Part shown: in pieces, positions 24,925 to 32,357 of the stretch
How the letters are laid out: each line of letters begins with the position of its first letter
How positions within the stretch are numbered: the first letter of the stretch is position 1
From: QHXW01 sp035297145
GTDB lineage: Bacteria; Acidobacteriota; Terriglobia; Bryobacterales; Bryobacteraceae
DNA length: 64,000 nucleotides
Assembly (NCBI GenBank): GCA_035297145.1
Contig: DATGZN010000063.1
Coordinates: forward strand, 62,001 to 126,000
Reading direction: 5' to 3'
Made by a program: the position numbers and the translations under genes
Notes under the pieces: model-generated
What the model was told of the DNA's origin: nothing
What the model saw: the letters and a program-made list of their open reading frames with translations, nothing else
The model's database searches: none

Positions 24925-25691
24925 AACGTGAACACTTCTGTCGGCTGTTTCTGGCTCGCGATCACCAGGTTGGTTTGCAGGCCTCGGCGATTCAGTGCTT
25001 GCTGCGCCACGGTCCGCACAATTTCCGGGTGATTGTTGTGCTCGCTGAGGTGGCCCAGGATCAGGGTCGCAGTGGAGGAATCGAATTCGTGGCTGAGGTA
25101 GTCGTCAACGGCGTCGTTCGAGAGGTGCCCGTTCCGGCTCATCACACGCTGCTTCACGGCCCAGGGGTAGGATCCCACGCGCAATATTTCGAGGTCGTGA
25201 TTGGATTCGAGAAGGAGCACGTCCGATCGCCGCAAGTGGAATTTGATCGAATCGGGGATGTAGCCCAGATCGGTGACGACGCCGACGTTGATGCCCTGGG
25301 CGCGCAAGCAGTAACCCACTGGATCGATCGCGTCGTGCGGAATGGTGAAGCTGTCGATCTCGATATCGCCGATCGATAGCCTCGCGCCAGCCTGAAAACG
25401 CTCCAGCCGCGGCGTAGCATTTTCCCAGTCGATCAGCGGCGCGGTGTGGTGCGTGAGATAAATGGCGGCGGAAGTTTTCTTGGCGATGCGCACCAGCCCG
25501 GAAATATGATCGCAGTGCTCGTGGGTGACGAGGACAGCGTCGATGCGATCGGGCTGCTCACCGATGGAGGCGAGTCGCTTGGAGAGTTCCTTGAAGCTGA
25601 GGCCGGCGTCGATCAGGATGCGCGTCCGGTCCGTAGCCAGCAGCGCGCAATTGCCGGAACTGCCGCTCGCGAGCACGCAGAATTTGACGAT
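24921..25691 (-). CDS. WalJ/YycJ-like metallo-beta-lactamase-fold hydrolase, apparent AUC start
   Basis: A 256-residue protein of the WalJ/YycJ exonuclease-like family. Metal ligands are seen in VLVTHEHCDHISGL, later His in FTIPHDAIDPVGY, VVTDLGYIPD, LLLESNHDLE, and GHLSEHNNH. Homologues begin M(K/R)FCVLASGSSGN. Here that place reads ATC GTC AAA TTC, with AAGGAG six bases before the ATC and no ATG or GTG in reach; the next possible start is a TTG 26 codons upstream without a ribosome binding site. Start at AUC is therefore the best reading. Confidence 0.8.
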   Translation of the reverse strand: MVKFCVLASGSSGNCALLATDRTRILIDAGLSFKELSKRLASIGEQPDRIDAVLVTHEHCDHISGLVRIAKKTSAAIYLTHHTAPLIDWENATPRLERFQAGARLSIGDIEIDSFTIPHDAIDPVGYCLRAQGINVGVVTDLGYIPDSIKFHLRRSDVLLLESNHDLEILRVGSYPWAVKQRVMSRNGHLSNDAVDDYLSHEFDSSTATLILGHLSEHNNHPEIVRTVAQQALNRRGLQTNLVIASQKQPTEVFTF

Positions 25692-25775
25692 GCGGTTCTC
25701 CTTTGAACCCTTGTAGCAGGAAACGATGGGGCAAGCAAGAGAATTTCGACAGGCCGACGATTTGCTCAAGCGAGA

Positions 25776-25949
25776 TCAAGGACGAAGCAGCAGTCCGTTG
25801 TGAGATTTTTTCTCGCGGCCTTGCTCGGCGTAGACCAATTTATAAAACTCACAGTCTGAGCAATTGGACAACTTCTGCGCAAACGTCTCCTGAACCTTGC
25901 TCCGCAGAGCGTGCCGGTTAAGGCCCAGCAAATTCGTCGGCGCCATCAT
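25776..25949 (-). CDS. 57-residue small protein with a CxxC motif
   Basis: ATG 25949 is preceded by AGGAGAGGGGG, a strong ribosome binding site, and the frame runs 57 codons to TGA. The product starts MMAPTNLLGLNRHALRSKVQ, contains NCSDCEFYKLVYAEQ and ends GLLLRP. The two Cys could bind metal or form a redox pair. No family recognised. It lies between the metallo-beta-lactamase gene and the vapBC promoter in DNA otherwise empty of genes. Because it has such a good ribosome binding site, I consider it real. Confidence 0.55.
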   Translation of the reverse strand: MMAPTNLLGLNRHALRSKVQETFAQKLSNCSDCEFYKLVYAEQGREKKSHNGLLLRP

Positions 25950-26040
25950 GCCCCCTCTCCTTTTTATCGGTCGGAGTCGAGGTCATCTATAGGGTGAATT
26001 CGCCCGAAGTGCAATAGGGCTTGAACAGCAGAGCGCGGAT

Positions 26041-26066
26041 GTGTATAATTGATGGTTGAGATACAC
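26041..26066 (+). promoter_or_regulatory. vapBC promoter/operator: TATAAT inside a GTGTAT/ATACAC inverted repeat
   Basis: GTGTAT (26041-26046) and ATACAC (26061-26066) form an inverted repeat with a 14-base spacer; TATAAT at 26044-26049 lies in the left arm. VapBC complexes bind such repeats over their own promoter. Autoregulation is inferred. Confidence 0.6.
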
Positions 26067-26070
26067 ATCG

Positions 26071-26265
26071 ATGCGGACGAACATTGTGATAGATGACAAG
26101 CTGATGCGGGACACGCTGCGCGCGACCGGCTTAAAGACCAAGCGCGAGGCGGTGGAGCTGGGCTTGCAGACCTTGCTCCGCTTGCGAAAAGAGGCAGCGA
26201 TCCGCCGAATGCGGGGCAAACTCGCGTGGCAAGGTGATCTCGACGCAATGAGGGCCGACCGTTGA
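26071..26265 (+). CDS. VapB-type antitoxin
   Basis: A 64-residue protein MRTNIVIDDKLMRDTLRATG, a ribbon-helix-helix VapB of the VapB2/DUF2191 type (LKTKREAVELGLQTLLRL). The C-terminal part is basic then has LAWQGDLDAMRADR, the part that enters the toxin groove. It is followed with overlap by VapC. ATG 26071 is chosen by comparison to the family; TTG 26056 is possible because it lies 6 bases after TATAAT. Confidence 0.88.
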   Translation: MRTNIVIDDKLMRDTLRATGLKTKREAVELGLQTLLRLRKEAAIRRMRGKLAWQGDLDAMRADR

Positions 26266-26654
26266 TCCTGGTCGATTCGAGCGTGTGGATCGACTACTTC
26301 AACGGAACGATCACGGCGCAGACCGAGAAACTCGATCAACTGCTTGGACGCGAGCCTCTGGCTATCGGTGACCTGATTCTTACCGAGGTTCTGCAAGGCT
26401 TCACGGATGAACGCGATTTCGATCAGGCCAGGAAGATGCTGACATCGCTAACGGTGGTGGAGTTGGCCGGACAGGAAATCGTCATTCAGGCGGCGAGAAA
26501 TTTCCGGGCGCTGCGCAAAGCGGGCGTGACCGTGCGGAAGACTGTCGACACGGTGATCGCCACGTGGTGTATCGAGAACGGGTTTGACCTGCTCCACAAC
26601 GACAGGGATTTTGAGCCGTTCGTGAAGCATTTGGGGTTGCGAGTGGTGGGGTAA
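26262..26654 (+). CDS. VapC PIN-domain toxin
   Basis: A 130-residue PIN-domain ribonuclease. Acidic metal ligands are seen in MILVDSSVWIDYFNG (Asp), LILTEVLQGF (Glu), VDTVIATWCIENG (Asp) and LLHNDRDFEPF (Asp). Such toxins cut tRNA or rRNA. TTG start overlaps the VapB stop by 4 bases. The catalytic residues are complete, so it should be active. Confidence 0.9.
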   Translation: MILVDSSVWIDYFNGTITAQTEKLDQLLGREPLAIGDLILTEVLQGFTDERDFDQARKMLTSLTVVELAGQEIVIQAARNFRALRKAGVTVRKTVDTVIATWCIENGFDLLHNDRDFEPFVKHLGLRVVG

Positions 26655-26666
26655 GGGACGGCAATT

Positions 26667-27197
26667 TTAGGGCTCTGGCAATCGGGACGCCTGGTATTTC
26701 CGGAGCAACTTGAACCGAGAGCCGGTCCATTCGTAATAATATTCGCCGCAGTTCTCATCTTCCGGACAACCGCGAACTATTAACAGTCTGCTGTCCGTCT
26801 TGAACAGCAATGGCGTGAATTTCTCGTCCAACCCGCTGATCCCATCCGCATACTTCAGCGAATACCCGAAACCTAGAATGCCGAACGGCATATTTCGGAT
26901 CTTTCCAGTCTGTGCGTTGACCACTGCGCCAGATACGCACGCGTAACCGCATCCCCACAAAGCGATTGTGAAATGACCTGCGAAAGTCGGCCCCTTCGCT
27001 GCCCCTTGTCTTATCCGGGTCCTGAAGGCATGGTCTCCTGGTGTAGCAATAACAGGCGGAACTGGCTTTCCAGTGAATACTTCCGATGGGAAGCGATCAA
27101 ACGAAGGCGCGGGTCCTGACTGAGCACCTGATTCATCGGCAATAAGCAGGACACAGCTGAACAGTACCAGGATAACGAACGGCGCTTGCGCGGCCAC
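26667..27197 (-). CDS. Exported hypothetical protein with conserved Cys
   Basis: A 176-residue protein with a signal peptide (FVILVLFSCVLLIADESGAQS). The mature part contains PTFAGHFTIALWGCGYACVS and VRGCPEDENCGEYYYEW, so at least four Cys could form disulfides outside the cytoplasm. The phrase FAGHF.I..WGCG..C recurs in exported proteins of unknown function in several phyla as I recall them, but no function is assigned. It is divergent from the alcohol dehydrogenase gene with 69 bases between. Confidence 0.65.
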   Translation of the reverse strand: MAAQAPFVILVLFSCVLLIADESGAQSGPAPSFDRFPSEVFTGKPVPPVIATPGDHAFRTRIRQGAAKGPTFAGHFTIALWGCGYACVSGAVVNAQTGKIRNMPFGILGFGYSLKYADGISGLDEKFTPLLFKTDSRLLIVRGCPEDENCGEYYYEWTGSRFKLLRKYQASRLPEP

Positions 27198-27253
27198 CTG
27201 CTCTGATCATACGTCTCGGCAGCTCCGACCGCGAACCGGCCGTTACAGCCCGT

Positions 27254-27259
27254 TATACT
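27254..27259 (+). promoter_or_regulatory. -10 box TATACT, probable leaderless start
   Basis: TATACT ends 7 bases before the ATG of the dehydrogenase gene at 27267; no Shine-Dalgarno sequence fits. Transcription would begin about at the start codon. Confidence 0.45.
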
Positions 27260-27266
27260 GTCCCCC

Positions 27267-28295
27267 ATGAAAGCTGCCCGCATACATCAGCATGGCGCGC
27301 CGGAGGTGCTGGTTTACGAAGACGTCCCGGAGCAGAAGATCAAGGCCAATCAGATTCTGGTGCGGGTGCGGGCGTGCGCGCTGAACCATCTCGATCTGTG
27401 GGTGCGGGCGGGGATTCCGGGGATGCGGTTCCGGATGCCGCATATTTTGGGGAGCGACATTGCGGGCGAAGTTGTCGAGGTGGGTGAATTGTGCGAGCGG
27501 GTGAAGCCAGGATGGCGGGTGCTGCTCTCGCCGGGGGTGGGCTGCCGACAGTGCGAGCAATGCATGACGGGGCGCGACAACATGTGCCGCGCCTACAACG
27601 TGTTCGGTTACGGCATCGATGGCGGGAACGCAGAGCTGATGGCGGTGCCGGAATGGACGGCGATCCGGATTCCCGACGATCTGAGCTTCGAAGAAGCCGC
27701 TGCCGTGCCGCTGGTGTTTCTGACGGCGTGGCACATGCTGGTGGGCCGCGCGGGGCTGCAGATGGGCGAGGATGTGCTGGTGCTGGCAGCGTCGAGCGGG
27801 GTGGGATCGGCGGCGATTCAGATTGCGAATCTGTTTCATTGCCGGGTGATCGCGACGGCGGGCGGGGAGGCTAAGCTCGCAAAGGCCAAAGAGCTGGGGG
27901 CGGATCATGTGATCGATCATTACAAGCAGGACATTGGCGTTGAGGTGAAAAAGATTACGGGGAAGCGCGGCGTGGACGTGGTGTTCGAGCACGTGGGCGC
28001 GGCTACGTGGCCGAAGAGCCTGGAGTCGCTGGCGCCATCGGGGCGGCTGGTGACGTGCGGGAACACAACGGGTTGGGACGTGAAGCTCGATCTGCGGTTT
28101 CTGTTTAGCAAGCAGTGGTCGCTGTTGGGGTCATTCATGGGGACGTTGGGGGAATTGCATCAAGTATTGAAATTTGTTTTCCGGAAAGAGCTGAGGGCGG
28201 TGATTGACCGGGTGTATCCGTTGAGTGAGATTCGCGCGGCGCACGAGAGATTGGAGAATAAGGAGCAATTTGGGAAAATCGTGGTGATTCCGTGA
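27267..28295 (+). CDS. Zinc-type alcohol dehydrogenase / quinone oxidoreductase
   Basis: A 342-residue medium-chain dehydrogenase. The N-terminal GroES-like domain has ALNHLDLWVRAGIPG and a structural zinc loop with four Cys (CRQCEQCMTGRDNMC). The nucleotide-binding motif is LAASSGVGSAAIQIAN (AxxGVG class, usually NADPH). The position of the catalytic-zinc Cys (here ALNHLD) has Asn, so the catalytic zinc is probably absent, as in quinone oxidoreductases, while the structural zinc is kept. Substrate unknown. It is convergent with the kinase-LytTR gene across a long inverted repeat. Confidence 0.85.
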   Translation: MKAARIHQHGAPEVLVYEDVPEQKIKANQILVRVRACALNHLDLWVRAGIPGMRFRMPHILGSDIAGEVVEVGELCERVKPGWRVLLSPGVGCRQCEQCMTGRDNMCRAYNVFGYGIDGGNAELMAVPEWTAIRIPDDLSFEEAAAVPLVFLTAWHMLVGRAGLQMGEDVLVLAASSGVGSAAIQIANLFHCRVIATAGGEAKLAKAKELGADHVIDHYKQDIGVEVKKITGKRGVDVVFEHVGAATWPKSLESLAPSGRLVTCGNTTGWDVKLDLRFLFSKQWSLLGSFMGTLGELHQVLKFVFRKELRAVIDRVYPLSEIRAAHERLENKEQFGKIVVIP

Positions 28296-28302
28296 CGTGT
28301 GC

Positions 28303-28402
28303 GGAAAAACGGGGACAGGCAGCGCCGTCCACGCGCCCAGGAAACGCTGGCACACATCAGGCACCACGGGCTTGGGACAGCGTTGCCAGTCCCCGTTTTT
28401 CC
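28303..28402. repeat. Long inverted repeat between convergent genes (22-bp arms, 20 matches)
   Basis: Arms GGAAAAACGGGGACAGGCAG.. (28303-28324) and its near-complement (28381-28402) enclose 56 bases. Each arm contains GGAAAAACGGGGAC or its complement. The right end of the plus-strand hairpin carries a GTTTTT run. It can act as a two-way terminator for the dehydrogenase and the leftward kinase-LytTR gene, or be a MITE/REP-type element. Confidence 0.65.
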
Positions 28403-28408
28403 ACAGGC

Positions 28409-30040
28409 TTATCTCTCCAGCAACTCCTTCAACCTCGCATACCCCGCGCGGCTGACGGGGATTTGCGATCCATCCGATAGAAGGACGACGCGAGTGTCCT
28501 TCGTATATGGCTCGATCTTCGAAATGCGTTCCAGGTTCACGATGAATGAGCGGTGGACGCGCACGAAGCGGGCGGGATCGAGGGCGGCTTCCAGGCTCGA
28601 AATGGTCTGTTGCTTGAGGTAGCTTTTCTTTTCGCTGTGGAGCGAGACGTAGTCGTCCTGGGCTTCCGCGTAATCGAGTTTGTTCACGGGAATGATCTGG
28701 ACGCGCGAGCCGTCCCGCACTACGATGCGATCGAGGTGTTGATCGGGCGCGCGGGCAGCGGTTTTCAGTTCGGCGGCAACCGGAGCGGGCTGGTGTTCGC
28801 CCAAGCGACGTCGAACGCGCTGTAGCGTGGCCTGCAAGCGGTCCGGGCCGAAGGGTTTCAACAGATAGTCGACGGCCGCGGCATCGAAGGCTTTCATGGC
28901 GTATTGGTCAAACGCCGTTACGAAGACCACGGCGACTTCGCGATCGACCAGTTCCAGCACTTCGAAGCCATCGAGCTTGGGCATCTGCACGTCGAGAAAC
29001 AGAAGATCCGGTTTGTGCTCCGTGACGGCCTTGACTGCCGCGAAGCCATTGGCGCATTCGGCGACGATCTCGACATCTGACTCGTGCTTCAAGTATTCGC
29101 GCAGGATCTGGCGTGCCAGGTCCTCGTCATCCACAATCACGGCGCGGATTTTGGAAGGCGCGTGATGAGCGGGCGCCGCCTCGTGTTCGCGCGCGAGCTC
29201 TTTCAGATCGACCATCACGTCGCGCGCGGATTGATAGCGCCGCTCGCGGTCCTTTTCCAGGCACTTGCGAACGATGCGGTCGAGTTCCTCGGGGAGATCG
29301 TAGTTGAAGCGGGCCATGGCTTCGGGCTGCGCTTCGAGAATGCGCGCGATGGTTTCCGAGGGAGTGGAGCCGGCGAAAGGCACGCGGCCTGTAGCCATTT
29401 GATAAAGCACCACGCCGAGGCTGAAGATATCACTGCGGTGGTCCACTTCGTGGCCGAGCGCCTGTTCGGGGCTCATGTACTGGACGGTGCCGAGCAGCAT
29501 TCCCGCAGCGGAAACGCGCGTTTCCATCTGGGTTTGGGATTGGCCGTGTGAAGCCGTCACCACTTTGGCGAGGCCGAAATCGAGCACCTTCACGTGGCCG
29601 CGCGGCGTGATCATGACGTTGGCGGGCTTGATGTCGCGATGCACGATGCCCTTGGCGTGAGCGGCGTCGAGCGCGTCGGCAATTTGCGCGCCGATGTCGG
29701 AGATCTCGTGGACGGCGAGCGGTTTGCCGTCGATGCGCTTCTCGAGTGGTGAGCCTTCGATGAATTCCATGGCCAAATACTGGATGCCGCCATCTTCGCC
29801 GATCTCGTAAATGTGAGCGACGTTGGGATGATTCAACGCCGAGGCGGCTTTGGCTTCGCGCTCGAAACGCTCCATGCGGCTGCGATCCTGAGCCATGGCG
29901 GGCGGGAGTACTTTCAACGCGACGTTGCGATCCAGGCGTGTGTCGGTAGCCAGATACACCTCACCCATGCCGCCTTCGCCCAAGCGCGAGACGATGCGGT
30001 AGTGCCCGATATTGTCGCCGCTGTTGAGAGCCGCTTCCAT
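28409..30040 (-). CDS. Ser/Thr protein kinase fused to receiver and LytTR DNA-binding domain
   Basis: A 543-residue three-domain protein. Residues 14-280 are a Hanks-type kinase: GEGGMGEVYL loop, Lys43 in VALKVLP, HRDIKPAN (134-141), DFG (154-156), SPEQ at 190-193. Residues 298-412 are a receiver: acidic pair 304-305, phosphoacceptor Asp350 in LLFLDVQMPKLDG, Lys395 in DYLLKPFG. Residues 437-543 are a LytTR domain (VNKLDYAEAQDDYVSLHSEK, then RVHRSFIVNLERI). All catalytic residues are present. It has no transmembrane span, so it is a cytoplasmic kinase. It starts 12 bases after the LytS-type kinase gene, its likely phosphodonor. The frame is continuous with no break between domains. Confidence 0.9.
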   Translation of the reverse strand: MEAALNSGDNIGHYRIVSRLGEGGMGEVYLATDTRLDRNVALKVLPPAMAQDRSRMERFEREAKAASALNHPNVAHIYEIGEDGGIQYLAMEFIEGSPLEKRIDGKPLAVHEISDIGAQIADALDAAHAKGIVHRDIKPANVMITPRGHVKVLDFGLAKVVTASHGQSQTQMETRVSAAGMLLGTVQYMSPEQALGHEVDHRSDIFSLGVVLYQMATGRVPFAGSTPSETIARILEAQPEAMARFNYDLPEELDRIVRKCLEKDRERRYQSARDVMVDLKELAREHEAAPAHHAPSKIRAVIVDDEDLARQILREYLKHESDVEIVAECANGFAAVKAVTEHKPDLLFLDVQMPKLDGFEVLELVDREVAVVFVTAFDQYAMKAFDAAAVDYLLKPFGPDRLQATLQRVRRRLGEHQPAPVAAELKTAARAPDQHLDRIVVRDGSRVQIIPVNKLDYAEAQDDYVSLHSEKKSYLKQQTISSLEAALDPARFVRVHRSFIVNLERISKIEPYTKDTRVVLLSDGSQIPVSRAGYARLKELLER

Positions 30041-30052
30041 CGCTTTCTGATC

Positions 30053-31093
30053 TTATCGCTGTGTGGTCCCGCAGGGCAGGGACAAGACGACGCGATAGCG
30101 AGTGCCGTCCACTTCGATATCCATCCGCGCGTCGTTGCCATAGCGCGCGGTCAAACGATTGCGCACGTTGGCGAGGCCGATGCCGCTCTTACGCGTGGAT
30201 GGAGCTTCGGGATCGAATTCGTTCTCGATCACGAAACGAAGCCGCTCCTGGGACCGCCGGCCGCGCATGGAGATCTCGCCGCCATCGACCAGCGTGGCGA
30301 TGCCGTGCTTGATGGCGTTTTCGACGAGCGGCTGCACCAATAGCGGCGGGACTTCGCAATCGCCGCAACCCTCGTCGATATCCTGCACCACGCGCAGGCG
30401 GTCGCCGAAACGGACCTGCTCGACGTCGAGATAGTTCCGGGCAAGCGCCAGCTCTTCGCGGAAGGGGATGGTCATGCGTTCACCGAGACGCAGCGAGCTG
30501 CGCAGAAAGTCGGACAGCCGGATGCACATATCGCGGGCACGGGCGGCATCGATGGCGGTCAAGGCGCTGATGGAATGAAGGCTGTTGAACAGAAAATGCG
30601 GGTTGATCTGGGCCTTGAGAGCTTTCAACTCGGATTCGCGCGCCAGGATTTCGGCCTCACGTGACGATTGCACGGCGAAGAGCGCGTAATGGATCGCGAT
30701 GGCCAGCAGGTAAACCAGAACGACCATGTCTCCGAGCACGGGCAGCGCTGGACGGAGGCGCAGATCGAGACCGGGAAAGGCGTTCGAAGAAAGGCCCCGA
30801 GCGAGCATGCGGGCCGTGAACAGAATGACGCCCCCCAAGACAACCGCGGCAAGCAGGTGATTGGTTAGGAGCTTCCAGACGGGAGTCGAGCGCAAGGGTA
30901 AATAGCGGCAGGAATACCACGGCGAGAGGCAGACCAATGCCAACAGCAGGGTGACCGGCGCGATGATAACGGCGCCTTCGGTCCAATTGATGGGCGTGGA
31001 GAGGATCAGCACAAACGCGATCATGGCGCCGGACGGAATCCACGCCGCCAGGTAGAGGAGGAGAGTACTTCGTTTTGCGAAGACGGGATGCAT
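30053..31093 (-). CDS. LytS-type sensor histidine kinase
   Basis: A 346-residue membrane kinase. Four hydrophobic spans lie in residues 8-30, 40-60, 80-98 and 118-140. The His_kinase (LytS/YehU) domain has the phosphoacceptor His166 in LKAQINPHFLFNSLHS. The ATP-binding domain shows PPLLVQPLVENAIKHG (N box) and KSGIGLANVRNRLTARYG (G box). There is no extracellular sensor domain, so the signal may be sensed within the membrane. It lies between the LiaF-like gene (16 bases) and the kinase-receiver-LytTR gene (12 bases). Confidence 0.9.
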   Translation of the reverse strand: MHPVFAKRSTLLLYLAAWIPSGAMIAFVLILSTPINWTEGAVIIAPVTLLLALVCLSPWYSCRYLPLRSTPVWKLLTNHLLAAVVLGGVILFTARMLARGLSSNAFPGLDLRLRPALPVLGDMVVLVYLLAIAIHYALFAVQSSREAEILARESELKALKAQINPHFLFNSLHSISALTAIDAARARDMCIRLSDFLRSSLRLGERMTIPFREELALARNYLDVEQVRFGDRLRVVQDIDEGCGDCEVPPLLVQPLVENAIKHGIATLVDGGEISMRGRRSQERLRFVIENEFDPEAPSTRKSGIGLANVRNRLTARYGNDARMDIEVDGTRYRVVLSLPCGTTQR

Positions 31094-31109
31094 GGCGAGT
31101 CCCGTCAGT

Positions 31110-31979
31110 TCAATTCTGTACGGAGACGCCGCCGAACACGGCGTAGCCCTTGATCACCACACGAGACGCGGTAGCGCGATCCTGCTCGCGGGGCGGAATG
31201 GTCTTGTCTTCGTAACCGCCAAAGACGCCGATGCCGCGCATGATCACGATCCAGTTTTCCGGCACGCGCAGCTCGATGCCGCCGAAAGTGGCGTTGGCGT
31301 CTATTACCACTTCCTTGGTTCCCGGCGCAATGCCGGCGCGGCGCAGGTCGATCTCGATGCCGCCGAAAACTGCCACCATTTCACCGCCCTGGAAATCCTG
31401 CGTATCCACGCGGCGCTTAATTCCGCCGAAGGTGGCCCATTCGCGCAGGGTGTTGTCGGACGTTGTACCTTCCGATGAGCCGGCAATCGGACCTGCCGGG
31501 GCTCGTTGGTGGCGATCGAGGGCATTGACCAACATGATGGCCCCGAAGGCGACGAGCGCTAGCGGCCACACGGTGCCCCAATGCATGTGCCAGATGCCCA
31601 GATTATCGAGCAGAAAAGCCGTGCCAACCAGAATCCACATCGCCGCCCAGACCTGGCCGCCGATGCCTTTTGTGTCGAACAGCTTCGAGACGCCCAGCGC
31701 GATAAGCGCCACCGGCCAGAATTGCCAGATATCGTGAAAACGGAACAGGCCGATATTGTCGAGGAACAGCAGAACGCCCACCGCGATGATGATGACCGCG
31801 AAAATGACGCCCTGCGTACCGGGCCCGCGACGGTGGTAATCGCGGCCGGCACGGCGCCGTATTTCATCTCGGATCGATCGGCCCATGTCGCGGTACTCCA
31901 CCCAGCGGCCTTCGCGGTCGTAGTAGCCATGGCGGTAATCGGGATCCGGGTGGCTCTGTTCGTCGCGATTGTCAGGCAT
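31110..31979 (-). CDS. LiaF-like membrane protein
   Basis: A 289-residue protein. A hydrophilic, Tyr/Arg-rich N-terminus (about 55 residues) is followed by two hairpins of membrane spans around residues 57-150 with the repeated motif LLFLDNIGLF..HDIWQFWPVALIALG and FLLDNLGIW..WPLALVAFG, the LiaI/LiaF transmembrane module. The C-terminal 110 residues are a beta-helix-like LiaF_C domain with FGGI repeats (ATFGGIKRR, AVFGGIEIDL, ATFGGIELRV, GVFGGYED, AVFGGVSVQN). LiaF restrains the LiaRS system in Firmicutes; here the partners are LytS and LytTR proteins. Confidence 0.85.
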   Translation of the reverse strand: MPDNRDEQSHPDPDYRHGYYDREGRWVEYRDMGRSIRDEIRRRAGRDYHRRGPGTQGVIFAVIIIAVGVLLFLDNIGLFRFHDIWQFWPVALIALGVSKLFDTKGIGGQVWAAMWILVGTAFLLDNLGIWHMHWGTVWPLALVAFGAIMLVNALDRHQRAPAGPIAGSSEGTTSDNTLREWATFGGIKRRVDTQDFQGGEMVAVFGGIEIDLRRAGIAPGTKEVVIDANATFGGIELRVPENWIVIMRGIGVFGGYEDKTIPPREQDRATASRVVIKGYAVFGGVSVQN

Positions 31980-32000
31980 AAAGGGCCCCGCTTCCTTGGA

Positions 32001-32207
32001 TCACGCCTGGCTTTGTCTCCGCCAACGGATCAGCTCCGCCACGCCCACGGCAATCAGGCTGAGCGGCCAGAGATGCCAAATGTGATCGATCCACAGAATA
32101 CCGAGATTATCCAGCAAAAGCAGCACGCCGGCGGAAATCAGGATCAGAGCCACCACCGTCAAGCCCATGCTGGAACCGCAAGATCTGGGATGTTGCACTG
32201 TCGTCAT
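32001..32207 (-). CDS. Small LiaI-like two-span membrane protein
   Basis: A 68-residue protein, essentially one LiaI/LiaF transmembrane module (DUF5668-like): two hydrophobic helices with VLLLLDNLGILWIDHIWHLW between them and LSLIAVGVAELIRWRR at the end. It lies 21 bases before the LiaF-like gene, which contains two copies of the same module. It may be a partner subunit or a signalling decoy in the membrane. Confidence 0.8.
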   Translation of the reverse strand: MTTVQHPRSCGSSMGLTVVALILISAGVLLLLDNLGILWIDHIWHLWPLSLIAVGVAELIRWRRQSQA

Positions 32208-32357
32208 TTGCCTAGCTCCAGTTTGGATGTTAGCCCCGGCGGGCGCAGAATTCCCGCGGGATTCGGCGAATGGCGGAGGGTTACCGGCGAATGGCGGCGG
32301 GCTCTCGGCGAGGAAACGCCGGGCAGAAGGGGGCCCCGAATGGACGCGAATGTAGAA

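Noticed and set aside
28345..28360. Second sigma54-like site (TGGCACACATCAGGCA)
   Set aside because: It lies inside the loop of the long inverted repeat, has a poor -12 element, and no gene follows in that direction.
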